64,000 bases of DNA from Lentisphaeria bacterium (GCA_022009855.1 CP091727.1:2046001-2110000), one strand, 5' to 3'. Positions 9,072-19,436 are shown, numbered from the stretch's first letter. Program-made: numbers and translations. Notes: a model not told the origin generated them from the letters alone.

Positions 9072-12000
9072 TTACTCTTTCCCGCAGCACTTCTTGTATT
9101 TCTTGCCGCTGCCGCAGGGACAGGGATCATTGCGGCCGACTTTCGGGAATTCACGGTGGAAGGTTACCTGTACCTCCGGTTCCTGTGAAGCTTCGGCCGG
9201 CGCTTCCTCCACTACCGTTCCGGAGAGGACAGCGTTGCCGGGAAGTTCTGGCGCTTCGGCCGGGCCGCCGCCGAACTGCCCGAAGGTCTGGTGGATCAGC
9301 TCCTGCGGCATGGTCGCGAGCAGCTCTTCCAGCGAGAGCAGCCGGGTCACGGTGACCCGGAAGAGATTGCCGGCGACATCGTGGTAGATTTGATCCATCA
9401 GCGACTTGAAGATCTTGTACGCTTCGTGCTTGTATTCGACCAGCGGATCCTTCTGCGCGTAAACCCGCAGCGACATACTCGAACGGAGGTTGTCCATGGC
9501 GTAGAGATGCTCCTGCCAGAGCCGGTCGATCGCTTCGAGCACCGTGTGGCGCTCAAGATACTGTACCTGATCCTCCGGCAGTCCGGCATTCCGGTCGCCG
9601 TAGGCGTTTTCAATCCGTTCGACGATCTGAAGCGTCAGCGCATCAGGATCTACCAGCCGTCCGTCCTGAAGTCCTGCGGTGAGCTCCTCCGCCTTGAATT
9701 CGAGCGGGAAGGTCAGATTGAGGTAGGCGACCAGTTTTCCCGCGTTGAATCCGTCCTTCTCGCTGCCCCGGCGGGATTCATCCGGCGCCGCGGCGTTGTT
9801 GACCTCGGACTCCACCACCTGCTCGATGATGCCGAAGAGCACGTCATGCGGATTCTCCGACAGCAGCGCCTCCTTGCGAAGCCCGTAGATGATCTCGCGC
9901 TGTTTGTTCATCACGTCGTCGAAGTCAAGCGTGCGTTTGCGGATGGCGAAGTGATGCTGCTCCACCCGGCGCTGCGCGGTTTCGATCGACTTGTTGAGCC
10001 ACGGATGCTGGAGTTCATCCCCTCCTCCAGCCCGAACCGTTCGAAGATCTTGACGATCCGGTCGGAGCCGAAAAGGCGCATCAGGTTGTCTTCCAGCGAA
10101 ACATAGAACTTCGAGGAGCCCGGGTCCCCCTGGCGGGGAACAGCGGCCGCGAAGCTGGCGGTCGATGCGGCGCGAGTCGTGGCGCGAACTGCCGATCACG
10201 TGAAGACCGCCCAGTTCCGCGACGCCCGGCGCGAGCTTGATGTCGGTGCCGCGTCCGGCCATGTTGGTGGCGACGGTCACGGCGCCGGGCTGACCGGCGC
10301 GGGCGACGATTTCCGCTTCGTGCTGGTGGTTCTTCGCGTTGAGCACGTTGTGCGGAATGTGCCGCAGCTTGAGCATGCGGGAGAGAATCTCGGAATCTTC
10401 CACCGAAATCGTTCCGAGCAGAACCGGCTGCCCCTTCTTGTGGCGCTCCTCCACATCCTTGAGAATCGCGTTGAACTTCTCGCGCTTGGTTTTGAAGATC
10501 GAATCGTTCTCGTCCTTGCGGATGCAGGGGCGGTTGGTCGGGATGACCGTAACGTCAAGCTTGTAGATCTGATGAAACTCCGCCGCTTCGGTTTCGGCAG
10601 TTCCGGTCATGCCCGCGAGCTTTTCGTACATGCGGAAGTAGTTCTGGATGGTGATGGTCGCCATCGTCTGCGTTTCCTGCTCGATCTCGACGTTCTCCTT
10701 GGCTTCGAGCGCCTGATGGAGCCCGTCGGAGAAGCGACGCCCCGGCATCAGACGGCCGGTGTGCTCGTCGACGATCATGACCTTGCCGTCCTGCACGACG
10801 TAATTGACGTCCTTTTCAAAGAGGCAGTAGGCCTTGAGCAGCTGCGAGAGATCGTGAAGTCGTTCGCTCTTGTCGGCGAATTCCGCCTGGAAGGCGTTGC
10901 GTTTTTCCGTCTTTTCTTCCGGCGAGAGAGCGTCGTCGCTGTCGATCGCATTGATGGTGCCGAGCAGGTCCGGCATGATGAAGGCGTCCGGATCGGAGGG
11001 CGACAGCGTCTTGCGGCCGCGCTCGGTCAAGTCCGCTTCGTGAGTCTTCTCGTCGATCGAGAAGTAGAGCGCTTCCTGCACCTCCTGCAGCATGCCGCGG
11101 TTGGCGTCGCTGCGGACCCGCAGTTCGAGTTTCTCAAGCTCCTTGACGATCTCACCGTCTTCAAGCACGTGAAGCAGCTGCTTGTGAGTCGGCAGACCGA
11201 GTTTGACCTGGAGGAGTTTCAGCATCGCCTCTTCACGTTTTTCCGAAGAGATGTTCTCCTCGGCGAGCGCGGCGCGCGCTTCGCGCACCAGCCGCGAGCA
11301 GAGCAGATTCTGCTTGTTGTAGAGATCCGCCACCAGCGGCTGAAGTTTGTCGAACTGATGTGTCGACATCGGCACCGGACCGGAGATGATCAGCGGCGTC
11401 CGGGCTTCGTCGATCAGAATGCTGTCGATTTCGTCGATGATCGCGTAGTAGTGATCGCGCTGCACCAGCTGGGAGGCCTCGTTCGCCATGCCCATGTCGC
11501 GCAGGTAGTCGAAACCGAATTCGCTGTTCGTACCGTAGGTGATGTCGCAGGCGTACTGTTCACGGCGGACGTGCGGCGGCTGCTGGTTCTGGAGACAGCC
11601 GACGGTCAGCCCGAGGAAGGTGTAGATCGTGCCCATCCAGGTGGAGTCGCGCAGCGCGAGGTAGTCGTTGACCGTGACCAGCTGACAGTTGCGCCCGGTC
11701 AGGGCATTGAGGTAGAGCGGCATGGTCGCGACGAGGGTTTTCCCTTCGCCGGTGGCCATTTCCGCGATGCCGCCGCGGTGGAGTGCGATGCCGCCCATGA
11801 GCTGGACGTCGAAGGGAACCATATCCCAGACCTGTTTTTGCCCGCACACTTCGACCTCGCGGCCGACCATGCGGCGACAGGCATTTTTCACGACGGCAAA
11901 GGCTTCGCAGAGGAGGTCATCGAGGGTCTCGCCGTTGGCGAGGCGCTGTTTGAATTCCGGAGTCTTGGCCTGGAGCTCCTCATCGGAGAGCTTCTGATAC

Positions 12001-12101
12001 TCCTCCTCCAGCTGGTTGATCCGGCGGACCAGCGGAAGCATCTTCTTGAGATCGCGCTGCGATTTGGTGCCGAAAACGGCTTTCAGAATTTGATTCAGCA
12101 T
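9072..12101 (-). CDS. secA: Preprotein translocase ATPase SecA
   Basis: About 1009 residues. Start MLNQILKAVFG at 12101, one base after the pyrE stop. Motifs in order: MATGEGKT (Walker A), DEIDSILIDEART (DEAD-type box), VDEHTGRLMPGRRFSDGLHQ, GTISVEDSE, TNMAGRGTDIKL, and a C-terminal zinc motif CPCGSGKKYKKCC for SecB or ribosome contact. SecA drives export through SecYEG with ATP. Between 10138 and 10019 the frame is wrong for about 40 codons because of two opposite slips (extra base at 10135-10138, missing base at 10019-10022); correction restores RQGDPGSS and the scaffold region. The insertion of about 60 residues before VDEHTG is within the size range of the family. Confidence 0.97.
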   Translation of the reverse strand: MLNQILKAVFGTKSQRDLKKMLPLVRRINQLEEEYQKLSDEELQAKTPEFKQRLANGETLDDLLCEAFAVVKNACRRMVGREVEVCGQKQVWDMVPFDVQLMGGIALHRGGIAEMATGEGKTLVATMPLYLNALTGRNCQLVTVNDYLALRDSTWMGTIYTFLGLTVGCLQNQQPPHVRREQYACDITYGTNSEFGFDYLRDMGMANEASQLVQRDHYYAIIDEIDSILIDEARTPLIISGPVPMSTHQFDKLQPLVADLYNKQNLLCSRLVREARAALAEENISSEKREEAMLKLLQVKLGLPTHKQLLHVLEDGEIVKELEKLELRVRSDANRGMLQEVQEALYFSIDEKTHEADLTERGRKTLSPSDPDAFIMPDLLGTINAIDSDDALSPEEKTEKRNAFQAEFADKSERLHDLSQLLKAYCLFEKDVNYVVQDGKVMIVDEHTGRLMPGRRFSDGLHQALEAKENVEIEQETQTMATITIQNYFRMYEKLAGMTGTAETEAAEFHQIYKLDVTVIPTNRPCIRKDENDSIFKTKREKFNAILKDVEERHKKGQPVLLGTISVEDSEILSRMLKLRHIPHNVLNAKNHQHEAEIVARAGQPGAVTVATNMAGRGTDIKLAPGVAELGGLHVIGSSRHDSRRIDRQLRGRCSPPGGPGLLEVLCFAGRQPDAPFRLRPDRQDLRTVRAGGGDELQHPWLNKSIETAQRRVEQHHFAIRKRTLDFDDVMNKQREIIYGLRKEALLSENPHDVLFGIIEQVVESEVNNAAAPDESRRGSEKDGFNAGKLVAYLNLTFPLEFKAEELTAGLQDGRLVDPDALTLQIVERIENAYGDRNAGLPEDQVQYLERHTVLEAIDRLWQEHLYAMDNLRSSMSLRVYAQKDPLVEYKHEAYKIFKSLMDQIYHDVAGNLFRVTVTRLLSLEELLATMPQELIHQTFGQFGGGPAEAPELPGNAVLSGTVVEEAPAEASQEPEVQVTFHREFPKVGRNDPCPCGSGKKYKKCCGKE

Positions 12102-12102
12102 C

Positions 12103-12669
12103 TTATTTCGACCCCGGGCGATCGACCGGCTGCCCCGCTTTGCAGAGAGGACACTCTTCCGGCTGGAAGGTCGGCAACGACAGTTTGAGGGCGCTCTTGA
12201 ACGGAACATCGAACTTCGCATCGCCTCCGGAACGGTCGACGATTACCGCGATTCCGACGATGTCCGCGCCGAAGCTGCGGGCGAGATCGATGGTCTGCTG
12301 GACGCGGCCGCCCTTGGTGACGACATCCTCAGCGACGAGGATCCGCTCGCCGGGCCGGATGGTGAAACCGCGCTTGAGGACGAGTTTCCCATCCTCCTTG
12401 TCGGCGAAGATGGCGCGGCAGCCGAGGGCGCGGGCCACCTCCTGACCGACGATCAGTCCGCCGACGGCGGGACTGATCACCGCGTCGATCTTTTCTCCGC
12501 GGAACTGGTCGGCGAGGAAGCGGCAGACCGTCTCCGCCTTGTCGGGGTACTGGAGCAGCAGCGCCGCCTGAAAGAAACGGTTGCTGTGCAGGCCGCTGCG
12601 GAGCTGGAAGTGGCCGGTGAGCAAGGCGCCGGACTCTTCCAGAATTCTGATGATTTCCTGTTCTGTCAT
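12103..12669 (-). CDS. pyrE: Orotate phosphoribosyltransferase
   Basis: Intact, 188 residues from MTEQEI at 12669, with AGGAG upstream. It converts orotate and PRPP to orotidine monophosphate in pyrimidine synthesis. The PRPP-binding motif ILVAEDVVTKGG (about residues 114-125) and the upstream SPAVGGLIVGQEVARAL are characteristic. The C-terminus has CPLCKAG, an unusual short Cys pair. It ends one base before the secA start, so the two are likely co-translated. Confidence 0.93.
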   Translation of the reverse strand: MTEQEIIRILEESGALLTGHFQLRSGLHSNRFFQAALLLQYPDKAETVCRFLADQFRGEKIDAVISPAVGGLIVGQEVARALGCRAIFADKEDGKLVLKRGFTIRPGERILVAEDVVTKGGRVQQTIDLARSFGADIVGIAVIVDRSGGDAKFDVPFKSALKLSLPTFQPEECPLCKAGQPVDRPGSK

Positions 12670-12833
12670 AATCGTTCTCCTGTATATCATTGTGATTGAT
12701 ACCGTCCGTTATCCCCCCGGGAAATTCCCCCCCCGAAAACGACACCGGCACCCGCCTGCCTCCGGGAAAAATGCCCCGTTCGGACCGGCCGGCGCCTGTC
12801 GACGCATCCACCGTTTTTTCTGAATGCCGGCGT

Positions 12834-13226
12834 TCAGCGGAACGTATCCGGCGAAGAGGGCTCCACCCAGAGGTGGAAATCGACCTTGCGGTCACCGACT
12901 TCGAGCGTGATGAGGGTATTCAGTCGCGTCAGCAGAAGCGCGTATGGTATCTTTACCTCTCCGCCGGCGACATTGACCGAGACGTTGCTGTCGCCGAGGA
13001 TGTCTTCGGCATGGCGGATGGCAACGATGAGTTCGAGCATCCGGCCGAGTTTGTCCTTCAGGGCCGCATCGAGGGCGTAAGGCCGGTGGCACTTCGGGCA
13101 GACCGCCTGAAAATCGCGTCCGGCGATGTCGGCGAGGTTGAATTTGACCACACCGTCGCACTCCGGATCAAAACAGTGGAAATCGATCTGCGCCTTGGCG
13201 CCGAGTTCGCTGGTTGAACTGCTCAT
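12834..13226 (-). CDS. Zinc-ribbon-like hypothetical protein
   Basis: Intact, 130 residues. I do not recognise the family. Two cysteine pairs, CFDPEC near residue 18 and CPKC near residue 43, could bind one zinc ion; the rest looks like a compact alpha/beta domain ending in VDFHLWVEPSSPDTFR. No signal peptide or membrane helix. It lies between the EIIA-type gene (24 bases upstream) and pyrE on the same strand, so it is probably transcribed with them. Function unknown. Confidence 0.65.
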   Translation of the reverse strand: MSSSTSELGAKAQIDFHCFDPECDGVVKFNLADIAGRDFQAVCPKCHRPYALDAALKDKLGRMLELIVAIRHAEDILGDSNVSVNVAGGEVKIPYALLLTRLNTLITLEVGDRKVDFHLWVEPSSPDTFR

Positions 13227-13250
13227 GACTGGTTCCCCTCCTGCCGCCGG

Positions 13251-13712
13251 TCAGGCGTCTTCCCGTTTGATGATGTCGAGGATCTGAGCGGGCGCCGAGA
13301 CATTGGCGATCAGCTCTTCGATCAGGGCCGGATTGCGGAGGCGGCGCGAAATGCTCGAGAGCAGCTGGAGGTAGGCCTCCTGATTTTCGTCAGGGGCGAC
13401 GGTGAAGACGATCACCCGGACCGGCTGATCGTCCTGCCCCTGATAGTCTTCAATCGGATTTTCGCAGACGCCGATGATGACGTAGGGGTGGTTGATGTCG
13501 TTGACGCGGATATGAGGCAGGGCAAGCATGCCGCCGACGCCGGTGGTCATCATCTGCTCCCGTTTCCAGGTCAGCCGGAAGATGACGTCGCGGCTCAGTT
13601 TCGTGAGATCCGCGGCCCGGGTGATGAGCTGGTCCATGACCTCGAGTTTGTTCCGGCCGTCGAGCGCCATCACGGAATCCTTGGTCACGTACTGGGTAAA
13701 ATCATACTTCAT
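13251..13712 (-). CDS. PTS EIIA type-2 domain protein (PtsN-like)
   Basis: Intact, 153 residues. The domain is the fructose/nitrogen EIIA fold: a conserved phospho-acceptor His in MLALPHIRV (about residue 67) and a helix-rich C-terminus YLQLLSSISRRLRNPALIEEL. Standing alone without EIIB or EIIC, it more likely plays a regulatory role (PtsN type) than a direct part in sugar uptake. It is the first gene of the minus-strand group running to secA and is divergent from rnfA. Confidence 0.85.
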   Translation of the reverse strand: MKYDFTQYVTKDSVMALDGRNKLEVMDQLITRAADLTKLSRDVIFRLTWKREQMMTTGVGGMLALPHIRVNDINHPYVIIGVCENPIEDYQGQDDQPVRVIVFTVAPDENQEAYLQLLSSISRRLRNPALIEELIANVSAPAQILDIIKREDA

Positions 13713-14080
13713 TTTTTTATTTCTCCGTCTACGGTTTTCCGGTCACCTGAACCTGTGCTGCGGGAGGACCGGAAAACGGTCCTGTTCAGAAAGACACAGC
13801 AATTTCCAATAAAATATCGCGCCACTTTGTTTTTTCAACACTTTAACGAAAAAAATCTGGTGGAAACGGCTCTTTTCCGGTCCTGTGGCGAAAAAAGGCC
13901 GCAAAAAGTTTTTTCCCGGGAACCGGACGCTTCCGCCGTCCTCCTCCGCCGGGCGGTGCCGGTCGGAAAAAGCGGGCAAATCCCGACGCATTCTCTTGAC
14001 AAAAGGGTTCGGCACGTTTATTTTAATTAGATCGTCAAATAGGTCGATACATCAAACAACAGGGAGACGGGTCAGGGTAA
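13713..14080. other. Divergent intergenic region between the EIIA gene and rnfA
   Basis: 368 bases without a convincing gene. It holds the rnf promoter listed separately. I see no further clear element; the middle part has A- and T-runs mixed with GC-rich stretches. Confidence 0.6.
13996..14024 (+). promoter_or_regulatory. Predicted sigma-70 promoter of the rnf operon
   Basis: TTGACA at 13996-14001, a 17-base spacer, TATTTT at 14019-14024; 56 bases remain to the rnfA start. Confidence 0.7.
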
Positions 14081-14671
14081 ATGAAATATCTTGAACTGAC
14101 GATCGGCGCCGTGCTGGTCTACAATTTCGTCCTGTCGAGGTTTCTGGGCATCTGTCCGTTCCTCGGCGTTTCGAAACGGCTGGGGACGGCGATGGGCATG
14201 TCCGGAGCGGTGATCTTCGTGATGACGCTGGCGTCCTTCATCACCTCGGTGGTATTCCGCCATCTGCTCCACTTCAGTTTCGGAGGTTCCGTGATCGATC
14301 TCGGATTTCTCCAGGTGCTGCTCTTCATCCTCATCATCGCGGCGCTGGTGCAGCTGATCGAGATCATGCTGCAGAAGCTCAGCCCGGTGCTCTATCAGGC
14401 GCTGGGAATCTACCTGCCGCTCATCACCACCAACTGCGCGGTGCTCGGTGCGGCGACCATCAATGCGAACAACAACTACACCGTGCTGGAGTCAACCGTG
14501 TTCGGATTTTTCTCCGGTATCGGTTTCGCGCTGGCACTGCTGCTCTTCGCCAGTCTGCGGGAACGGCTGGAGCTCGCTTCTCCGCCCACCGCGTTTCAGG
14601 GAACGCCGATCGCTCTGGTGACGGCGGGAATCCTCGCGATGGCGTTCGTCGGTTTTTCCGGGCTTTGCTGA
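14081..14671 (+). CDS. rnfA: Rnf complex subunit RnfA
   Basis: Intact, 196 residues with six membrane helices. It carries the family motifs VLSRFLGICPFLGVSKR near the N-terminus and LPLITTNCAVLGAA in the middle, whose cysteines co-bind an intramembrane iron-sulfur cluster with RnfE. The complex couples ferredoxin oxidation with NAD+ reduction to ion export. First gene of rnfABCDGE; the RnfA/RnfE pair is distinguished here by position and similarity. Confidence 0.93.
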   Translation: MKYLELTIGAVLVYNFVLSRFLGICPFLGVSKRLGTAMGMSGAVIFVMTLASFITSVVFRHLLHFSFGGSVIDLGFLQVLLFILIIAALVQLIEIMLQKLSPVLYQALGIYLPLITTNCAVLGAATINANNNYTVLESTVFGFFSGIGFALALLLFASLRERLELASPPTAFQGTPIALVTAGILAMAFVGFSGLC

Positions 14672-14691
14672 TCCAGGGGAGGGAGTTTGTT

Positions 14692-15536
14692 ATGATGACT
14701 TTGGTGGCGGCAATCGTGCTGATGGCGGTGCTCGGGCTGGCGCTCGGCATCGTGATCGGCTGGTTTGCAAAACTGTTCCGGGTGGAATCCGACGCCCGGG
14801 TGGAACTGGTGACCGAGCTGCTGCCCGGCGCCAACTGCGGCGGCTGCGGCAAGGCGGGGTGTTCCGATTTCGCCAAATCGGTGGTCGCGGGGAGAATCCT
14901 CCCTCGAAGTGTCCGGTTTCCAGCAAGGAGCAGGTGACCGCGATCGCGATGGCGCTCGGCATCGACGCCGGGGAATCCTTCCAGCAGCGGGCGGTGGTCT
15001 GCTGCGGCGGCGACATGGAGCAGACGGTCCGGCTGGCCAACTACAACGGCGTGCTCGACTGCGTTTCCGCTTCGCTGGTGGCGGGCGGGCCGAAAGGGTG
15101 CGAATACGGCTGCCTCGGCATGGGAACCTGCGCGCGGAAGTGTCCCTTCGGCGCGATTGAGATCATCAACAACCTCGCGGTGGTCCACCGCGAGCTCTGC
15201 GTCGGCTGCGGAAACTGCGTCGCGGCCTGTCCGCGCGGCGTGATCAAACTCGTTCCCGCCGATGCGGAGGTGCACGTCTACTGCAACTCCCCGCTCAAGG
15301 GACCGGCCAAGAAACAGGTCTGCAAGGTGCCCTGCCTCGGCTGCCGCAAGTGCGCCCGCTACGCGCCGGAGAAATTCACGGTCAACGGCTTCCGCGCGGA
15401 GGTCAACTACGGCGCCCGGCCGCTGCCGGATGCGGCGGATGTTCAGGCGATCGGCTGCCCCACCGGCTGTCTGCTGACCGTCGAGGAGCACCTCAAGATC
15501 GAACAGAACGAGCCTGACTGGAGTCCTGCAAAATGA
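14692..15536 (+). CDS. rnfB: Rnf complex iron-sulfur subunit RnfB
   Basis: About 281 residues after restoring one base in the G4 run at 14889-14892. One N-terminal membrane helix is followed by the 4Fe-4S domain motif GANCGGCGKAGC, and then several CxxCxxCxxxC ferredoxin motifs (GCLGMGTCARKCPFGA; LCVGCGNCVAACPRG). RnfB accepts electrons from reduced ferredoxin. The start ATGATG at 14692 follows AGGGGAGGG. The stop overlaps the rnfC start (ATGA). Confidence 0.93.
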
Positions 15537-16861
15537 ATAAGAGTTCAAGAGAAGTTCTGACCTTTGAAGGGGGGATTCATCCCTCCGGCGACGGCAAGGC
15601 GCTGAGCAGCGGTTCGCCGATCGCTGCCGCGCCGCTGCTGGCGAAATATCAGGTCGTCATTTCCGAAAACGCCGGCAAGCCGCCGAAACCGGTGGTCAAG
15701 GCGGGCGATCTGGTGAAGAAATACCAGCTGATCGCCGCGGCCGACGGTTTCGTCTCGGCCAATCTGCACGCGCCGACCAGCGGCAAGGTGACCGGTATCA
15801 TTGAGGTGCCCGGTTCGATGGGCGTCCCGGTTCCGGCGATCGAGATCGAAGCCGACGGGCAGGACGAGGCGGGCGAAACGCTCCCGCCGATCGACTGGCG
15901 GAACGCGGCTCCGGCCGATCTGGTGGCCCGCATCGCCGCGGCCGGCCTGGTCGGCATGGGCGGCGCGGCGTTCCCGACCCATGTGAAACTCTCGCCGCCG
16001 CCGGAGAAGAAGATCGATACATTGATCTTCAACGGCGCCGAGTGCGAACCCTACCTCACCGCCGACCACCGGCTGATGCTCGAAGCGCCGGAGCAGGTGC
16101 TCGAAGGCGCCGCGATCTCCGGCCGCATCCTCGGCGTCTCCAATATCTATATCGGAATCGAGGAGAACAAGGCGGACGCGATCGAGATCCTCGGCCGCCG
16201 CGCCAGTGAGTTCGGCGTCAAGATCGCCGTGCTCAAGGTGCAGTATCCGCAGGGCTCCGAAAAGCAGCTGATCATGGCGATCACCGGCCGGAAGGTTCCC
16301 GCCGGCGGGCTGCCGATGGATGCCGGCTGCGTGGTGCAGAACGTCGGCACCGCCGCGGCGACAGCCGACGCGGTGGTCCGGGGGCTGCCGCTGGTGGAAC
16401 GGGTGGTCACCGTCACCGGCGAAGTGGTGAAGAATCCGGGGAACTGGCGTCTCCGCATCGGCACGCCGGTGATCCGGGCGATCGAATTCGCCGGAGGCGT
16501 CACCGAGGAGCCCGGCAAATTGATCCTCGGCGGACCGATGATGGGATTCGCCCAGAAGTCGTTCGATGTGCCGGTCTGCAAGAACACCTCCGGAATTCTG
16601 CTGCTTCCGGTGAGCGAGGCGCTCAACTACGATCCGGTCGGCTGCATCCGCTGCGGCCGCTGCGTTCAGGGCTGTCCGATGCACCTGACCCCCTGCCTGC
16701 TGGCGAGCGCGATCGAGGGGGAACGCTTCGATCTTGCCGCTCAGAATCATGTGATGGACTGCCTGGAGTGCGGTTCCTGCGCCTACGTCTGCCCGGCTCA
16801 CCGGCCGCTGGTTCAGCATATGCGCCGCGCCAAGGCCGAAATCCGCAAGCGCAAGAAATAA
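15533..16861 (+). CDS. rnfC: Rnf complex NADH-binding subunit RnfC
   Basis: Intact, 442 residues. The N-terminal barrel-sandwich segment (GGIHPSGDGKALSSG) is followed by the NADH/FMN-binding region (GLVGMGGAAFPTHVKL; FNGAECEPYLTAD) and two 4Fe-4S motifs (CIRCGRCVQGCPMHLTP; CLECGSCAYVCPAHRP). It is the peripheral subunit that reduces NAD+. It overlaps rnfB by four bases, indicating translational coupling. Confidence 0.95.
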   Translation: MNKSSREVLTFEGGIHPSGDGKALSSGSPIAAAPLLAKYQVVISENAGKPPKPVVKAGDLVKKYQLIAAADGFVSANLHAPTSGKVTGIIEVPGSMGVPVPAIEIEADGQDEAGETLPPIDWRNAAPADLVARIAAAGLVGMGGAAFPTHVKLSPPPEKKIDTLIFNGAECEPYLTADHRLMLEAPEQVLEGAAISGRILGVSNIYIGIEENKADAIEILGRRASEFGVKIAVLKVQYPQGSEKQLIMAITGRKVPAGGLPMDAGCVVQNVGTAAATADAVVRGLPLVERVVTVTGEVVKNPGNWRLRIGTPVIRAIEFAGGVTEEPGKLILGGPMMGFAQKSFDVPVCKNTSGILLLPVSEALNYDPVGCIRCGRCVQGCPMHLTPCLLASAIEGERFDLAAQNHVMDCLECGSCAYVCPAHRPLVQHMRRAKAEIRKRKK

Positions 16862-16887
16862 CCACTTCGAAAGGTTTTCCATAGATC

Positions 16888-18011
16888 ATGAGCGAAAACG
16901 AAACCAACCGTGATGTGATGCTCCCGACCGGGTCGAAATTGGTCCTGAGCTCCTCTCCTCACCTGCATGGCGCCGAGAACGTGCGCCGGATCATGTACCG
17001 GGTGGTGCTGGCGCTGCTGCCGGCGGCCGCCGCGGGGGTCTGGTTCTTCGGGCTTCAGGCGCTGTGCGTCATTCTGGCGACGATGATCTTCTGCGTCGGC
17101 GCCGAAGCGCTCTGGTGCAAGCTGGCCGGGAAACCGGTCGTCGGCACCATCTCCGACTGCAGCGCGGCGCTGACCGGACTCCTGCTCGCGCTGAACCTGC
17201 CGCCGGGGACGCCGTTGTGGGCGTGCCTGGTCGGCGCGCTGCTGGCGATCTGGCTGGGCAAGCAGGTGTTCGGCGGACTGGGCAACAATCCCTTCAACCC
17301 GGCGCTGGTGGCGCGGGTCGGACTGCTGATCGCCATCCCCGGCATCATGACCACCTGGGCGCCGGCGACCGGCATGACCGCGCAGGGGTATCCCGAAGCG
17401 GCGGAGTTCTACAGTCCGGCTGCGCTGGCGGAGCTGGAAGCCGGCAAGCCGCTCGATTCGGTGACCTGCGCGACGCCGCTCGGCGTGGCCGGAACCACCA
17501 AAAGATCCTCGGCCGCACGCCGGAGGCGCAGACCAACTTCTCGAAGATCGACAACGAGGCGCTGCTCTGGCGCTACTTCTGGGGCCAGAAGGGCGGCTGC
17601 ATCGGGGAGACCAGCGTGATCGCCCTGCTGATCGGCGGACTGCTGCTGATCGCCTTCAACCTGATCAACTGGCGGGTGCCGGTCTGCTACATCGGCACGG
17701 TGGCGGTGATCACCGGCGTGGTGCACTGGTTTCTGCCCGGAGTGACGCCGACGCCGCTCTTCCACATCCTGACCGGCGGACTGATGCTCGGCGCCTTCTT
17801 CATGGCGACCGATATGGTGACATCGCCGATCACCGGGGCCGGCTGTGTGGTGTTTGCGGTCGGGTGCGGAGTGATCACCAGTGTGATCCGGATCTGGGGA
17901 AACTACCCGGAAGGGGTGAGCTTCTCCATTTTGTTCATGAATGCGCTCGTGCCGCTGATCGACCGCTGGTGCGGCCGGCGGCCTTTCGGCTATGTGGCGA
18001 AACGGGGGTAG
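16888..18011 (+). CDS. rnfD: Rnf complex membrane subunit RnfD
   Basis: About 374 residues after restoring one A in the run 17500-17503. Multiple membrane helices; the segment VTCATPLG near residue 195 is placed where RnfD/NqrB proteins carry the threonine that receives a covalent FMN. The second half (WRVPVCYIGTVAVITG, MATDMVTSPITGAG) matches the NqrB/RnfD fold. It has an N-terminal cytoplasmic lead PHLHGAENVRRIMY. Confidence 0.93.
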
Positions 18012-18015
18012 AAAG

Positions 18016-18678
18016 ATGAATCTCAAAAATACGGAAAATCTCTGGGTCCTCGGACTCTTTCTCGGAATCACCGGATTGATTTCGGCGCTTCTTCTGGCAC
18101 TCTTCTCCGATCTGGTCGCTGCGCCGATTGCGGCCGCGGAGCTGCGCAATCAGAACCTGGCGCTTCAGCAGATACTGCCGCCGTTCGACAATCAGCCGTC
18201 GGAGCAGGCGGTGGAGCGCGACGGAATCCGCTTCATGGGCGCGTATGAGAAGGGTAAACTTGTGGCGGTCGCCGCGGAGGCGACGACGCGTGGATACGGC
18301 GGTCCGATACGCGGTCTTGTCGGGATGGATCCCGACGGGAGAATCCGGGCGATTCTGATCACGGCGCACAACGAGACTCCGGGACTGGGGTCGGTGGTCT
18401 GCCAGCGTCAGTTCCGCAAGACGATCTTCAACCTCTTCGAGGAGCGTCCGGAAGGGCTTCCGCCGAACAAGATTCTCGACCAGTTTTCCGGTCGTCGCCT
18501 GAAGGCGGGGAAACACTGGCGGGTGAAGAAGGACGGCGGTCACATGGATTACATCACCGGGGCCACTATCTCCAGCCGCGCGGTCACCGAGCTGGCTGAC
18601 AAGGTGGCGAACTGCTACCTTGAGGACGGCGCCGAAATCCGGGCGGAGCTGGAAAAAGCGGGAGGAAACGAGAAATGA
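18016..18678 (+). CDS. rnfG: Rnf complex flavoprotein subunit RnfG
   Basis: Intact, 220 residues from MNLKNTENLW. One N-terminal membrane helix, then an FMN-binding domain on the outside of the membrane. The flavinylation motif YITGATISSRAV (Thr in TGAT, about residue 180) is the ApbE target for covalent FMN. It overlaps rnfE by four bases. Confidence 0.94.
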   Translation: MNLKNTENLWVLGLFLGITGLISALLLALFSDLVAAPIAAAELRNQNLALQQILPPFDNQPSEQAVERDGIRFMGAYEKGKLVAVAAEATTRGYGGPIRGLVGMDPDGRIRAILITAHNETPGLGSVVCQRQFRKTIFNLFEERPEGLPPNKILDQFSGRRLKAGKHWRVKKDGGHMDYITGATISSRAVTELADKVANCYLEDGAEIRAELEKAGGNEK

Positions 18679-19355
18679 GTCTGCTCAAGGATTTTACCAA
18701 GGGGATCTGGAAGGAGAATCCGGTGCTGGTTCTTCTGCTCGGCACCTGCCCGACACTGGCGGTGACCAGCAGCGCCACCAACGGCGTCGGCATGGGAATT
18801 GCAACTACTTTCGTGCTGGCCGGGAGCAATCTGGTGATCTCTCTCATCAGCGGAATTGTGCCGAAGAAGATCCGGATTCCGGTCTACATTGTGGTGATTG
18901 CGACCTTCGTGACGATCATCGATCTTCTGATGAAGGCGTATGCGCCGCCGACGCTGTATGCCGCGCTCGGAATTTTCATCCCGCTGATCGTGGTGAACTG
19001 CATCGTACTCGGCCGGGCCGAGGCGTTCGCGTCGAAGAACGGGCCGCTGCGCTCGATTCTTGACGGCGCCGGGATGGGGCTGGGGTTCACGCTGACGCTG
19101 ACCATGCTCGGTGCGATCCGGGAATTCCTCAGCACCGGATCGATCTTCGAGGTGAAGATCATCACGGCGTGGACGACTGACTTCCTGCTGCCGTCGGCGG
19201 CGCCCGGGGCATTCATCATCGTCGGCACGATTCTGGCGCTGCGCAACTACTTCTCGCGGCGGAAGGCGATCCGGGAAGGACGGCTCTATGTGCCGCCGCA
19301 GGGGATGGACTGCAAGCATTGCCGGATCTGCACGCCGGCGGCGGACGAGGATTAA
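18675..19355 (+). CDS. rnfE: Rnf complex membrane subunit RnfE
   Basis: Intact, 226 residues with about six membrane helices; ends with the C-terminal motif CKHCRIC. The family segments LGTCPTLAVTSSATNGVGMG and PLIVVNCIVLGRAEAFA are present. It forms the membrane core with RnfA and closes the operon in the order A-B-C-D-G-E. Confidence 0.94.
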   Translation: MSLLKDFTKGIWKENPVLVLLLGTCPTLAVTSSATNGVGMGIATTFVLAGSNLVISLISGIVPKKIRIPVYIVVIATFVTIIDLLMKAYAPPTLYAALGIFIPLIVVNCIVLGRAEAFASKNGPLRSILDGAGMGLGFTLTLTMLGAIREFLSTGSIFEVKIITAWTTDFLLPSAAPGAFIIVGTILALRNYFSRRKAIREGRLYVPPQGMDCKHCRICTPAADED

Positions 19356-19436
19356 ATTTCCGTGGGTGACGCGGTGTGCGACGCAGTGAAGCGCACCGCG
19401 TTCCGGCGGGAAGTTGGCAAAAATTGTAAATGGAAC